Counted from the first letter of the stretch, positions 14,827 to 23,485 are shown. The stretch: 37,929 nt of DNA from CALJIC01 sp039805565 (GCA_039805565.1 JBDLTZ010000130.1:1-37929), one strand, 5' to 3'. A program made the numbers and translations. Notes: generated from the sequence alone by a model not told the origin.

Positions 14827-16083
14827 ATGAGAGCCAACCCCACCCACCGCGTCGTCGTCACCGGCATGGGCGCGATCACCCCGCTGGGCAACAGCGTGCA
14901 GGCCTACTGGGAAGCTCTGCTCGCCGGCCGATCGGGCGTGGCGCTCGCCACCCGCTACGACATCGCCGACTTCCCCTATGTGATCGCCGCCGAGGTCAAG
15001 GGCTTCGACCCGCGCGACCACATGGACGCCAAGGCAGCCCGCCGCGCCGCCCGCTTTGCCCAGTTCGCCGTGGCCGCCGCCGGAGAGGCCCTGCGCGACA
15101 GCGGCCTGGACCTCGACGCGCTCGACCGCTCGCTGGTGGCCGTGAACATCGGCACCGCGCTCGGCGGTACCGCAACGGTGGAGGAGACCTCCCTCTCCTT
15201 CGAGGCCAAGGGGCGGCGCAGGGTGGACGCCTTCTACATGCCGACATTCATCTACAACATGGCGTCGTGCCAGGTGGCGATCCAGTACGGCCTGCACGGC
15301 CCCACCACCACCCCGGTGCTGGCATGCGCCACGGGCACCTACGCGATCGGCGAGGCCGCGCGCGCGGTGCACCGCGGCGATGCGCTGGTGGCGGTGTGCG
15401 GCGGCACCGACGCGGGCGTGACCGCGCTGAACGCCATGTCGTTCGGGGTGATCGGCGCGATCGCGCCGCCCGGCGACGACCCCGCGCGCGCGGTGCGCCC
15501 CTTCGACGCCGAGCGCAAGGGGACGGCCGGCGGCGAGGGGTGCGGGGTGCTGGTGCTGGAGCAACTCGAGCACGCCCTGGCGCGCGGCGCCCGCATCTAC
15601 GCCGAGCTGGCCGGCTTCGGCGCCACCGAGGACGCCTTCCACCTGACCGCGCCCGCCCCCGGCGGCGAGTACGCGTCCCTGTCGATGCGCCGCGCCATCG
15701 AGGACGCCGGGCTGGCTCCTGAGGAGGTGGACCACATCAGCGCGCACGCCACCGGCACCCCGCTGAACGACGCAGCCGAGACGGCGGCGATCAAGCTGGC
15801 GCTGGGCGAGCACGCCCACAAGGTCACAGTGAGCGGCATCAAGTCGATGCTCGGCCACACCGCCGGGGCCGCCGGCGCGCTGGCGGTGATCGGCTGCGTG
15901 AAGAGCGTGGAGACCGGCTGGGTGCCCCCCACGGCCAACTATGAGACGCCCGACCCAGCCTGCGACCTGGACTACGTGCCGAATGCCCCACGGCGGCAGG
16001 AGGTGCGCGCGGCGCTGGCCAACGCCTTCGGGTTCGGCGGACAAAACGCCGTGGTGGCGGTGACGCGGTTCGAGGAGCGTTGA
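14827..16083 (+). CDS. fabF: Beta-ketoacyl-ACP synthase II
   Basis: 418 residues, close to FabF (about 412). It condenses malonyl-ACP with acyl-ACP in fatty-acid elongation. The Cys-His-His triad is visible: Cys167 in TPVLACATGTYAIGEA, His307 in ISAHATGTPLND and His344 in SGIKSMLGHTAGAAGAL. The N-terminus RVVVTGMGAITPLGN and the C-terminal NAFGFGGQNAVVAV are also characteristic. The ATG is preceded by a weak GACGGAA. No other fab gene or acyl carrier protein is adjacent; it heads a unit with DAHP synthase and the CPBP gene. A polyketide-type ketosynthase is unlikely given the length and absence of other domains. Confidence 0.93.
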   Translation: MRANPTHRVVVTGMGAITPLGNSVQAYWEALLAGRSGVALATRYDIADFPYVIAAEVKGFDPRDHMDAKAARRAARFAQFAVAAAGEALRDSGLDLDALDRSLVAVNIGTALGGTATVEETSLSFEAKGRRRVDAFYMPTFIYNMASCQVAIQYGLHGPTTTPVLACATGTYAIGEAARAVHRGDALVAVCGGTDAGVTALNAMSFGVIGAIAPPGDDPARAVRPFDAERKGTAGGEGCGVLVLEQLEHALARGARIYAELAGFGATEDAFHLTAPAPGGEYASLSMRRAIEDAGLAPEEVDHISAHATGTPLNDAAETAAIKLALGEHAHKVTVSGIKSMLGHTAGAAGALAVIGCVKSVETGWVPPTANYETPDPACDLDYVPNAPRRQEVRAALANAFGFGGQNAVVAVTRFEER

Positions 16084-16093
16084 GCGGGGGTTT

Positions 16094-16132
16094 GGGGGCG
16101 CAGCCCCCGAGAACATATCCTTCCGATTTTTT
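16094..16132 (+). terminator. Hairpin plus delayed T-tract between fabF and DAHP synthase
   Basis: GGGGGC (16094-16099), loop GCA, GCCCCC (16103-16108), then 18 bases, then TTTTTT at 16127-16132. The spacing is too long for a classic intrinsic terminator. The sequence resembles the terminator-like element at 36547-36579, which suggests one repeat family. The ribosome site of the next gene follows at once. Confidence 0.4.
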
Positions 16133-16147
16133 GAGGAGCAACCCAGA

Positions 16148-17188
16148 GTGCATCGCGTAGACAACCTTCACGTCGCCGAGTTCAGCCCGCTCGCCTCGCC
16201 GCGCGAGCTCAAGCGCCGCCTCCCGATCACCGACGCCATCAGCGACACGGTCTTCCAGGCCCGCCAGGCCATAACGCGCATCCTGCGCCGCGAGGACCAG
16301 CGCATGCTGCTGGTGGTGGGGCCGTGCTCCGTCCACGACCGCGACGCGACGCTGGAGTATGCCCACCGCCTGCACGAGATGCACCTGCGCTACCGCGACC
16401 GGCTGCTCATCCTGATGCGGGTCTACCTGGAGAAGCCGCGCACCACCGTGGGCTGGCGCGGCCTGGTCAACGACCCGTACATCGACGGCTCGTTCGACAT
16501 GGGCGAGGGCCTGGCGATGGCGCGCGAGCTGCTGCTGCGCGTCAACGCGATCGGCCTGCCGGTGGCCACCGAGATGCTCGACCCGATCAGCCCGCAGTTC
16601 ATGAGCGACCTGCTCACGCTCGGGGCGATCGGCGCGCGCACCACCGAGTCACAGACGCACCGCGCGCTCGCCAGCGGCCTCTCGATGCCGATCGGCTTCA
16701 AGAACAACACCGACGGCAGCATCAAGGCGGCGGTCAACGCGATCGTCTCGATGCGCAGCCCGCACAGCTTCCTCGGCATCGACCAGGACGGCAAGAGCTG
16801 CCTGGTGAAGACCACCGGCAACCCCGACGGGCTGGTAATCCTGCGCGGTAGCAGCAAGGGCCCAAACTATGACGCCGCCAGCATCGGGGAGACCGAGCGC
16901 CTGATGACCGAGGCGGGCCTCCCGCCGGCGATCATGGTGGACTGCAGCCACGCCAACTCCGGCTCGGACCACACCAGGCAGGAGGGGGTCTGGAACACGA
17001 TCCTGGCCGAGCACCGCGCGCAGCCCTCTCTGGTGGGCATGATGATCGAGAGCAACCTGCACGAGGGCAAGCAGCCCATCCCGGCCGACCTGAGCCAGCT
17101 GAAGTACGGTGTCTCGATCACTGACGCCTGCGTGGGCTGGGACACCACCGAGCGTATGCTGCAGAACGCCTACAAGGCGCTGGCGTAG
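16148..17188 (+). CDS. 3-deoxy-7-phosphoheptulonate synthase, class I (AroG/F/H type)
   Basis: 346 residues, the length of E. coli AroG/F/H (350-356). It joins phosphoenolpyruvate and erythrose 4-phosphate, the first step of the shikimate pathway. Conserved elements are VVGPCSVHD (about 57-65), the PEP/metal segment ARTTESQTHR, GFKNNTDGS, and DCSHANSGSDHTRQ with metal-binding His. The GTG start is supported by GAGGAG at 16133-16138 with a 9-base spacer. It stands 64 bases after fabF. The regulatory type (Phe-, Tyr- or Trp-sensitive) cannot be told. The CPBP gene starts 2 bases after its stop, so the two are likely translationally coupled. Confidence 0.94.
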   Translation: MHRVDNLHVAEFSPLASPRELKRRLPITDAISDTVFQARQAITRILRREDQRMLLVVGPCSVHDRDATLEYAHRLHEMHLRYRDRLLILMRVYLEKPRTTVGWRGLVNDPYIDGSFDMGEGLAMARELLLRVNAIGLPVATEMLDPISPQFMSDLLTLGAIGARTTESQTHRALASGLSMPIGFKNNTDGSIKAAVNAIVSMRSPHSFLGIDQDGKSCLVKTTGNPDGLVILRGSSKGPNYDAASIGETERLMTEAGLPPAIMVDCSHANSGSDHTRQEGVWNTILAEHRAQPSLVGMMIESNLHEGKQPIPADLSQLKYGVSITDACVGWDTTERMLQNAYKALA

Positions 17189-17190
17189 GA

Positions 17191-20100
17191 GTGCGCGACC
17201 GCCTGCTCCACCCGCTGTTCGTCGCCCTGGCGGTGGCCGGGGTCGTGACGGCGCTGCTGCTCACCGGCGAGACCTTCCCGGCCGCGACGGTGGACCTCTC
17301 GGTAGGGCGGGCGGAGGCCGAGCGGCGCGCGCTGGCGTTCCTGGACGAGCGCGGGGTGGAGGCGGCGGGTCGCTGGCGCTCGCTGAGCTTCGAGACCGAC
17401 CCGGCGCAGGACTACCTCACCGCCTCCGTGGGCCTTGGCGAGCTCCAGGCGCTGGCGGCGCGCGACCTGAACCTGGCGCGCTGGCGGGTGCGGCTCTTCA
17501 CCCCGCTCGACCCCGAGACGTGGGAGGTGGAGGTCTCGAGCCGCACCGGACGCATCCTCGGCTACCGCCACACCCTGCGCGAGGAGGCCCCCGGCGCCGC
17601 GCTGAGCTACGACGCCGCGCGCGACCTGGCGCTCTCCGCAGTGCTGAGCGCTGATCCCCCAGTGCTGAGTACCACCGGCGTCCTCGCGAACGCCGCACCA
17701 CCCTCAACACTCAAGCCTCAACACTCAAGACTCGACTCGCAAGACTCAGGCCTCACGACTCAGGCCTCACGCCTCAAGACTCACGCCTCAAGACTCAGCA
17801 CTCAGCACTCAGCACTCAGCACTCAGCACTCAGCACTCAGCACTCAGCACTCAAGACTCACGCTCCTCTCCCACGCCGCGACCGAGCGACCCGGCCGCCT
17901 CGACCACCGCTTCGTGTGGGAGGCGCCGGGGCTGCGGCGCGGCGAGGCCACCTACCGCCTGGCCGTGACGGTGCAGGGCGACAAGGTGGGCGCGGTGCAG
18001 GAGTACTACCACTTGCCCGCGAGCTGGGGCCGCCTTGAGAGCTGGCACTACCGGCGCGGCGCGCTGCTGAGCTGGGTCGGCTGGACGCTGACCATGGCGC
18101 TGACGGCCGGGCTGGGGGTGGCGTGGCTGTGGGCCGCCGGCCAGGGGCTGCTCCGGCTGCGCTTCGCCGCCGTGACGCTCAGCGCCGTGGCGTTTGTGGG
18201 CGCGGCCACGGCGCTCAACAGCCTGCCGCTGCTCCTGCGCGACTACCCCACCAATACGAGCGTGACGGCCTACCTGCTGCGGGAGCTGACGGGCTACGGG
18301 GGCACGTTCGTGACAGTTGCGGGGGCGATCGTACTGGGCGGCATGGCGGGCGAGGCGCTGCTGCGGCGCGAGAGCGGCGGGCGCGTCTCGCTCTCGCGGC
18401 TGCTCACGGCCGATGGCCTGGCGAGCCGGCCGGCGGCGCGCGCGGTACTGGTGGGGGCCTGCGTCGGCGCGGCTCAGCTCGGCTACGTGACGCTGTTCTA
18501 CTGGGCGGGGCGCCGGTGGCTGGGGGTGTGGTACCCGGTGTTCCCGCAGTATAGCGACCTGCTCTCCACGCCGCTGCCCTGGCTCTACGCGCTGGCGATC
18601 GGTCTGCTGCCCGCCGCAGCCGAAGAGCTCCTGTTCCGGCTCGGTGGGATCACGCTGCTGCGGCGCGCCACCGGCATGCCGCGCCTGGCCGTGGTGGTCA
18701 CCGCGGTGGTCTGGGCCGCCCTGCACGCCACCTACGCGCAGCAGCCGTTCTACATCCGCGTGCTGGAGCTCTCGCTGGTGGGGGTGGTGTTCGGCGCGCT
18801 CTTCCTGCGCTACGGCATCCTGGCCTCGGTGGCCGCACACTACACCTACAACGCGGCGGTGTCGCTGCCGCTGCTGATCAACGGAGACTGGGGGGCGCGG
18901 GCGGGCGCGGCCTTCGCAGTGGGCGCGTGTCTGCTGCTGCTGCTCCCTGCCCTGGTGCGCAAGATGCGCGGCGGGCGGCTCGAAGACAAAAGCGCGGAGG
19001 AAAAGGCGCCCGTCGGCAGTGACGGCGCGCTCTGGAGCCCGCCGATGCCCGTTCAGCGCGTTCGACTCCATAGCCTGTGGGGTGCCCACGAGCCTCTGGC
19101 TCCCATGCTCCTCCCGCTCGGCTCCTCCCACCGATCCAGATGGCTGGCGGTACCCGTCGGCCTCGCGGCGCTCGCTCTGGCGCTCGTGCTCGTGCCGCTC
19201 CCGCCGGTGCTCGACCGACCGCTCACGCGAGATGAGGCGCTGGCGCGGGGCGTGGCCGCGGCCGCGGAGCTGGACCAGCCAGGCGACGGTTTGTACGGAG
19301 CCGCGTGGCCGCTGGACTCGCTGGTGAACCTGGACACGCGCTACCTGGCGGATCACCCCGGCGCGCAGGACCCGGCCGAGGTCGCCGCGCGTGAAGGGCT
19401 GCGCGCAAGCTGGTACGTGCGCCTCAGCGCGTGGGACCGCGACGACCCGCTGGCGCTCTGGCTTGATGCCGAGGGACGGGTGCTAGCCTTCCAGCGCACG
19501 CTGCCCGAGGACGCTCCTGGGGCGACCCTGGCGCGGCCGGAGGCGCTGGCGCGCGCCGAGGAGCTACTGCGAGGCCAGGGGGTCGACCCTGCGGTCTGGG
19601 AGCTGGTGGATACGGCCACGATCACCCGGCCGCTGCGGGTGGATCACAGCTTCACCTGGGAGCACGCCGCGCCGCTCGGGGAGGCAGGTAGGCCGCGCGT
19701 GACGGTGGGGGTGCAGGGCGAGCGAGTAGGTCTGCTCTCGCGCCACCACTTCACGCCACCCGAGTACCGCCGCGAGCGCGAGCAGACCACGCTGACCACG
19801 ACGCTGGCGCAGTCGCTCCCGGCGCTCCCGGCGCTGGCAGGGCTGGCTCTAAGCGCCGCCGCGCTGCTGCTGGCCCTGCGCCGCCCGCTGCCGCTGCACG
19901 CGATGGTGGCGGTGGGGCTGACGGGCGGGCTTGCTGCACTCCTCGCCAACCTGCTGCGCCTTGCTCCCGCCGACCTGGCCGAGCCGCAGCGGCTGATCCA
20001 GAGCATGAGCAGCGCGGCCTACTGGGCCATCCTGGCGGGCTCCGAGCTGGCGCTGGCTTACGGGTGCGCCGCGGCGCTGCGCGGCAAGACGACCGACCAC

Positions 20101-20718
20101 CGACCAGCGACGACCGACCACCGACCAGCGACGACTGGTGGCTGGTGGCCCCCGGTCGGCGGTCTGCCCCTCTCCCTCGGCCTCGCCGCGCTTCCCGCCC
20201 TGCTTACGATCGAGGCGCTGAACCTCGGGCTGACGTCGCTCCCAGGCGCGGCGCTTACGCCCGAGGGCGCCGGCTCGTGGCTGCCCACGCTGGCGCTGCT
20301 GCTCCAGAGCGGCTTCGACGCGCTGCGGGCCGCGCTGCTCCTGGCCGGCTCGGCGGCGCTGATCGGCACGTGGCGACCGCTACGCACCCTGGCCTGGCCC
20401 CTGGTGACGCTCGGGGCCATGCTGGCGGCGGTAGCCCCTGAGACGACACAGGGTCTGCTCGTGGTGCTGCCGGCGTGGGGGCTGGCGCTGCTGGCGGCAT
20501 GGGCGCTGCGCGGAAGCCTACCGGCGCTCCTCCTGGTCCTGTGGCTTGCCGCGGCCCTGCCCGACGCGCTGATGCTGGCGATGATGAGCCACCCGTGGCA
20601 CGGTCTGGCAGGCTGGGCAGCCATCGCACTGCTCGTAGGCACGGTGCTCGCCCTGGCCGCGCGGCCGGCTAAAGGTCTGCCAGCACGTCCAGCAGCTCCG
20701 CCGCCACCACAGGGCTGA
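17191..20718 (+). CDS. Duplicated PepSY-like / CPBP intramembrane protease protein with in-frame repeats
   Basis: 1175 residues. After an N-terminal membrane segment there is an extracytoplasmic PepSY-like region (about 30-290), then multiple helices containing a CPBP (Abi) glutamic protease signature: EELLFR at about 477, ALHATYAQQPFY, and HYTYN at about 549. From about 655 the plan repeats: membrane segment, a second PepSY-like region, then helices to the end. Paired blocks include GRILGYRHTLREEAPGAAL with GRVLAFQRTLPEDAPGATL, and LDHRFVWE with VDHSFTWE. The second half lacks an EExxxR, so only the first is likely catalytic. Residues about 168-224 are encoded by heptamer repeats ((LSTQHSA)n), and about 967-990 by a second repeat family. 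The GTG start is 2 bases after the DAHP synthase stop. Its last 50 bases overlap the kinase gene on the other strand. The substrate is unknown. Confidence 0.8.
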   Translation: MRDRLLHPLFVALAVAGVVTALLLTGETFPAATVDLSVGRAEAERRALAFLDERGVEAAGRWRSLSFETDPAQDYLTASVGLGELQALAARDLNLARWRVRLFTPLDPETWEVEVSSRTGRILGYRHTLREEAPGAALSYDAARDLALSAVLSADPPVLSTTGVLANAAPPSTLKPQHSRLDSQDSGLTTQASRLKTHASRLSTQHSALSTQHSALSTQHSRLTLLSHAATERPGRLDHRFVWEAPGLRRGEATYRLAVTVQGDKVGAVQEYYHLPASWGRLESWHYRRGALLSWVGWTLTMALTAGLGVAWLWAAGQGLLRLRFAAVTLSAVAFVGAATALNSLPLLLRDYPTNTSVTAYLLRELTGYGGTFVTVAGAIVLGGMAGEALLRRESGGRVSLSRLLTADGLASRPAARAVLVGACVGAAQLGYVTLFYWAGRRWLGVWYPVFPQYSDLLSTPLPWLYALAIGLLPAAAEELLFRLGGITLLRRATGMPRLAVVVTAVVWAALHATYAQQPFYIRVLELSLVGVVFGALFLRYGILASVAAHYTYNAAVSLPLLINGDWGARAGAAFAVGACLLLLLPALVRKMRGGRLEDKSAEEKAPVGSDGALWSPPMPVQRVRLHSLWGAHEPLAPMLLPLGSSHRSRWLAVPVGLAALALALVLVPLPPVLDRPLTRDEALARGVAAAAELDQPGDGLYGAAWPLDSLVNLDTRYLADHPGAQDPAEVAAREGLRASWYVRLSAWDRDDPLALWLDAEGRVLAFQRTLPEDAPGATLARPEALARAEELLRGQGVDPAVWELVDTATITRPLRVDHSFTWEHAAPLGEAGRPRVTVGVQGERVGLLSRHHFTPPEYRREREQTTLTTTLAQSLPALPALAGLALSAAALLLALRRPLPLHAMVAVGLTGGLAALLANLLRLAPADLAEPQRLIQSMSSAAYWAILAGSELALAYGCAAALRGKTTDHRPATTDHRPATTGGWWPPVGGLPLSLGLAALPALLTIEALNLGLTSLPGAALTPEGAGSWLPTLALLLQSGFDALRAALLLAGSAALIGTWRPLRTLAWPLVTLGAMLAAVAPETTQGLLVVLPAWGLALLAAWALRGSLPALLLVLWLAAALPDALMLAMMSHPWHGLAGWAAIALLVGTVLALAARPAKGLPARPAAPPPPQG
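17640..17862. repeat. ACTCAGC heptamer array inside the CPBP gene
   Basis: Eight perfect tandem ACTCAGC units occupy 17793-17848. Degenerate units such as ACTCAAG, CCTCACG and ACTCGCA extend the array to 17697-17862. Two opposite-sense copies (GTGCTGAG) lie at 17641-17648 and 17662-17669, making an inverted arrangement. The reading frame is open throughout and encodes repeats of STQHSAL. Confidence 0.95.
20089..20162. repeat. CGACCAC-family heptamer array inside the CPBP gene
   Basis: A 21-bp unit (three 7-mers of the form xAxCGAC) occurs twice in perfect tandem at 20089-20109 and 20110-20130, encoding TTDHRPA twice. It is followed by an opposite-sense arm, TGGTGGCTGGTGG and onward to about 20162. 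It is the same family as the repeat at 14710-14766. Confidence 0.85.
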
Positions 20719-22432
20719 GCCGCCCGTCGCCCGCCGCGTCGATAACCTCGCGCTGGAGATCCCGCGCCGCCTTGCGCGTGTCCTTCTCCTCCCCCGACTC
20801 CAGGGCAGTGAGCTGCTCGGTCAGGCGCACGGCGGTGGCTTCATCCATCTCGCCGCTCTCACGCGCCCGCTCGACCAGCGTCAGCAGCGTGCGCGCGGTC
20901 TCCTGCGCGGCCGCGGCCGGCGCGGGATACGGCTCCGGCGCACTCGTCGGCACATCCGTCGGCGGGATGGGCGTGGCAGTGGGAGGCACCGTGGCAGTGG
21001 GAGGCAGCGTGGCAGTGGGAGGCGCCGTTGCTGTAGGCGGGAGAGATGTAGCCGTGGGCGCAGGAGTGCCTGTGGGCGGCTCCGCCGTGGAGACCTCGGG
21101 TGTGGGCGGCTCCGCCGTAGGCGGCGGAGGGACCGTAGGCGGCTCGGCGGTGGCGAGCGCGGCAGTGGGGGCGACAGGCAGCGGCAGCTCGGCGGTGGCG
21201 AGCGGCAGCGCAGGCACGATCGCCGACGCGCCGCGCCAGACCAGGAACACAGCAACACCCAGCCCCAGCAGCCCGATGATCAGAAGCGCGGGGAGGCACC
21301 CGGCCAGGGGCGAGCGCCTGACAGGCGGCCGGGGCGTCGCGGCACGGTACGCCTCTGGTGGATACGCCGGGCGAGAGGCAGGCATTGGCCGGTAGTGCTC
21401 CGGGGCAGGCACGGTAGGGCGCGGCGGGACCGTGCGCCGGGTGGGAGCCTCGGCCCCACGGGGATCACCAGTCAGGCCAGGGCTCGGGGGAGCAGGCCGC
21501 CGTGCCATCTCCTGGCTCGGAGCAGGGCGCTGCGGATACGCGGGCGCCACTGTCGTCGGGGCGTCGTAGACGCGCTGCTGGGGCGGCGGGGGCGGCTGAC
21601 GCAGCGCCACGCGGAGCGCGTCGGCGAGCGCGCCGGCCGTAGCGTACCGCGCCGCCGGGTCCTTCTCGAGCGCGCGCAGCACCACAGCGTCCACTGCGTG
21701 CGGCAGGCCGGGGCGCACCGCGCTGGGAGGCGGAGGCGGCTGGGTCAGGTGCGCCATCACGATCGCCATCCCCGAGTCACCGTCGAAGGGCAGCCTGCCG
21801 GTGAGCAGCTCGAACAGCACCACCCCCAGCGCGTAGATGTCGGCCGCGGCCGTAATCCCGCCCCGGCCCGCGGCCTGCTCGGGCGACAGATAGCTCGGCG
21901 TGCCGACGATCATCCCCGTGCGCGTCTGGCCCTGCTCCTCGGCCACGCGGGCGATGCCGAAGTCTGCCAGCACGATCGCCCCATCGCTGTTGCGGATCAG
22001 GTTGGCCGGCTTCAAGTCGCGGTGGACCACCCCGCGGCCGTGGGCGTAGTCGAGCGCGCCCGCCACCTGGGCCACCACCTGCTCCACCGTAGCGAGCGCG
22101 GGCGCGGTGCCGCGCAGCTGGAGATCAAGTAGCTCCTGCTGGAGCGTCGGGCCGGGCAGCAGCTCCTGCACGATATAGCGCAGGTCGCCCTGCTCGCCAT
22201 AGTCATACACCCTGACGATGTGAGGGTGGCGCAGCGAGGCCAGCGTGCGCGCCTCGCGCAGGAAGCGCTCGGCCGAGTCGTCGGCGTAGGGGCCGGCGCG
22301 CAGCACCTTGACGGCCACAGGGCGCTGGAGGGTGATGTCGAGCGCCTGGTAGACGCTGGCCATGCCGCCGCGGCCGAGCGGCGCCTGGAGCTCGTAGCGG
22401 TCGAGCCGCCGGCCGAGAAGAGGGTCTGTCAC
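20669..22432 (-). CDS. PknB-type serine/threonine protein kinase, membrane-anchored
   Basis: 587 residues. The kinase domain (about 13-275) has the glycine loop GRGGMASVY, Lys42 in VAVKVLR, the catalytic loop HRDLKPAN (Asp139), ADFGIARV (Asp157) and the activation segment GTPSYLSPEQ. A proline-rich cytoplasmic linker precedes a membrane segment (LLIIGLLGLGVAVFLVW, about 380-400). Outside lies a long Pro/Thr tract built of PPTAT-type units (about 420-500), then a C-terminal helical domain rich in charged residues (about 505-587; TARTLLTLVERARESGEMDE). There are no PASTA repeats, so the external domain is not a muropeptide sensor of the usual type. The GTG start has GAGGAA 6 bases upstream. Its promoter is divergent from the glycosylasparaginase gene. 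Targets are unknown. Confidence 0.92.
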   Translation of the reverse strand: MTDPLLGRRLDRYELQAPLGRGGMASVYQALDITLQRPVAVKVLRAGPYADDSAERFLREARTLASLRHPHIVRVYDYGEQGDLRYIVQELLPGPTLQQELLDLQLRGTAPALATVEQVVAQVAGALDYAHGRGVVHRDLKPANLIRNSDGAIVLADFGIARVAEEQGQTRTGMIVGTPSYLSPEQAAGRGGITAAADIYALGVVLFELLTGRLPFDGDSGMAIVMAHLTQPPPPPSAVRPGLPHAVDAVVLRALEKDPAARYATAGALADALRVALRQPPPPPQQRVYDAPTTVAPAYPQRPAPSQEMARRPAPPSPGLTGDPRGAEAPTRRTVPPRPTVPAPEHYRPMPASRPAYPPEAYRAATPRPPVRRSPLAGCLPALLIIGLLGLGVAVFLVWRGASAIVPALPLATAELPLPVAPTAALATAEPPTVPPPPTAEPPTPEVSTAEPPTGTPAPTATSLPPTATAPPTATLPPTATVPPTATPIPPTDVPTSAPEPYPAPAAAAQETARTLLTLVERARESGEMDEATAVRLTEQLTALESGEEKDTRKAARDLQREVIDAAGDGRLSPVVAAELLDVLADL

Positions 22433-22464
22433 TGCTGTTCCTCACTGCGGGTTCGGACAGCGGT

Positions 22465-22473
22465 ACGATACCA
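22465..22473 (-). promoter_or_regulatory. Extended -10 promoter of the Ser/Thr kinase gene
   Basis: On the minus strand this reads TGGTATCGT, about 32 bases before the GTG start at 22432. Confidence 0.5.
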
Positions 22474-22503
22474 CACGTGGCGCGCCGCCGCACACTGGTG
22501 GTG

Positions 22504-22512
22504 TGCTATCAT
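22504..22512 (+). promoter_or_regulatory. Extended -10 promoter of the glycosylasparaginase gene
   Basis: TGCTATCAT, ending 26 bases before the ATG at 22539, divergent from the kinase promoter 30 bases away. Confidence 0.6.
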
Positions 22513-22538
22513 CCGCCCTGGTTGGTTCGCGGTAGTAG

Positions 22539-23483
22539 ATGGAAGGCAACGTCGTGATCATCATCGCAAGCTCGAATGGCATTGTCGGCATGGCGGCCGG
22601 CTGGGAAATCCTGCGGGCCGGTGGATCGGCGCTGGACGCGGTCGAGGCCGCGACGCGCCTGGTGGAGGACAACCCCGAGGACCACTCAGTGGGGTACGGC
22701 GGCTACCCGAACCTGCTCGGCGAGGTGGAGCTAGACGCCTCGATCATGGACGGCACCACGCTGCGGGCGGGCGCAGTGGGCGCGCTCAAGGGCTACCGCT
22801 ACCCGATCAGCGTGGCGCGCCGCGTGATGGAGGAGCTGCCGCACGTCTTCCTGGTGGGCGAGGGCGCCGCCCGCTTCGCCGAGGAGATCGGCATGCAGCG
22901 CGAGCACCTGCTGAGCCCCGAGGCCGAGGCCACCTGGCGCGCCGGCGTCGAGGGGCGCGGCATGATCGACTGGCACGGTGTGGGCGAGCAGGTGGCGGCG
23001 CTGCTCAACCGATCCGCGCGGCTGGTGAAGGACCCCGAGCACGTGACCGGGACCGTCAACTTTCTGGCGCAGGACAGCCAGGGGCGGATCGCGTCGGCCG
23101 TGAGCACCAGCGGCTGGGCATGGAAGTACCCGAGCCGCCTGGGGGACTCGCCAGTGATCGGGGCCGGCAACTACGCCGATGACCGCTACGGCGCGGCGGC
23201 CTGCACCGGCTGGGGCGAGGCGGCCATACGGGCCGGCACCGCGCGCAGCATCGTGCTGTACCTGAAGCAGGGCCTGTCGCTCGAGGACGCCTGCCGTGAG
23301 GCCTTCCACGATCTGGAGCCGATCATGCGCGGCACGCCCAACGCCATGAGCCTGGTGGCGATCGACCGCGCCGGCAATCACTGCGCGATGACCTCCGCCG
23401 AGGAGCGCACCTACGTCTACCAGTCCGAAGGTATGACCGAGCCCGCGGAACTGCCGCGCGTGGTGCACCGGATCGAGCTGTAA
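22539..23483 (+). CDS. N4-(beta-N-acetylglucosaminyl)-L-asparaginase family Ntn-hydrolase
   Basis: 314 residues. This threonine Ntn-hydrolase family self-cleaves to expose an N-terminal Thr and then hydrolyses glycosylated asparagine or related amides. The predicted cleavage is Gly171-Thr172 in EHVTGTVNFLAQD. The following STSGWAWKYPSRLGDSPVIGAGNYAD (key part TSGWAWKYPSRLGDSP) is the substrate-binding region of glycosylasparaginases and separates it from isoaspartyl peptidases. ACTGWGEAAIRA holds a second conserved TG(W)GE element. The N-terminus DNPEDHSVGYGGYPN is also typical. There is no signal peptide, so it is probably cytoplasmic. The ATG has no strong Shine-Dalgarno. A heptamer repeat begins immediately after its stop. 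Confidence 0.88.
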   Translation: MEGNVVIIIASSNGIVGMAAGWEILRAGGSALDAVEAATRLVEDNPEDHSVGYGGYPNLLGEVELDASIMDGTTLRAGAVGALKGYRYPISVARRVMEELPHVFLVGEGAARFAEEIGMQREHLLSPEAEATWRAGVEGRGMIDWHGVGEQVAALLNRSARLVKDPEHVTGTVNFLAQDSQGRIASAVSTSGWAWKYPSRLGDSPVIGAGNYADDRYGAAACTGWGEAAIRAGTARSIVLYLKQGLSLEDACREAFHDLEPIMRGTPNAMSLVAIDRAGNHCAMTSAEERTYVYQSEGMTEPAELPRVVHRIEL

Positions 23484-23485
23484 GC

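Noticed and set aside
14824..16164. 446-codon minus-strand frame opposite fabF
   Set aside because: Antisense to a catalytic-triad enzyme; no start signal or motif.
17793..17848. CRISPR-like array
   Set aside because: The unit is 7 bp with no spacers, so it is a simple tandem repeat. No cas genes are in the window.
17851..19356. 501-codon minus-strand frame opposite the CPBP gene
   Set aside because: Gln/Arg/His-rich low-complexity product without a domain, opposite a protease-signature coding region.
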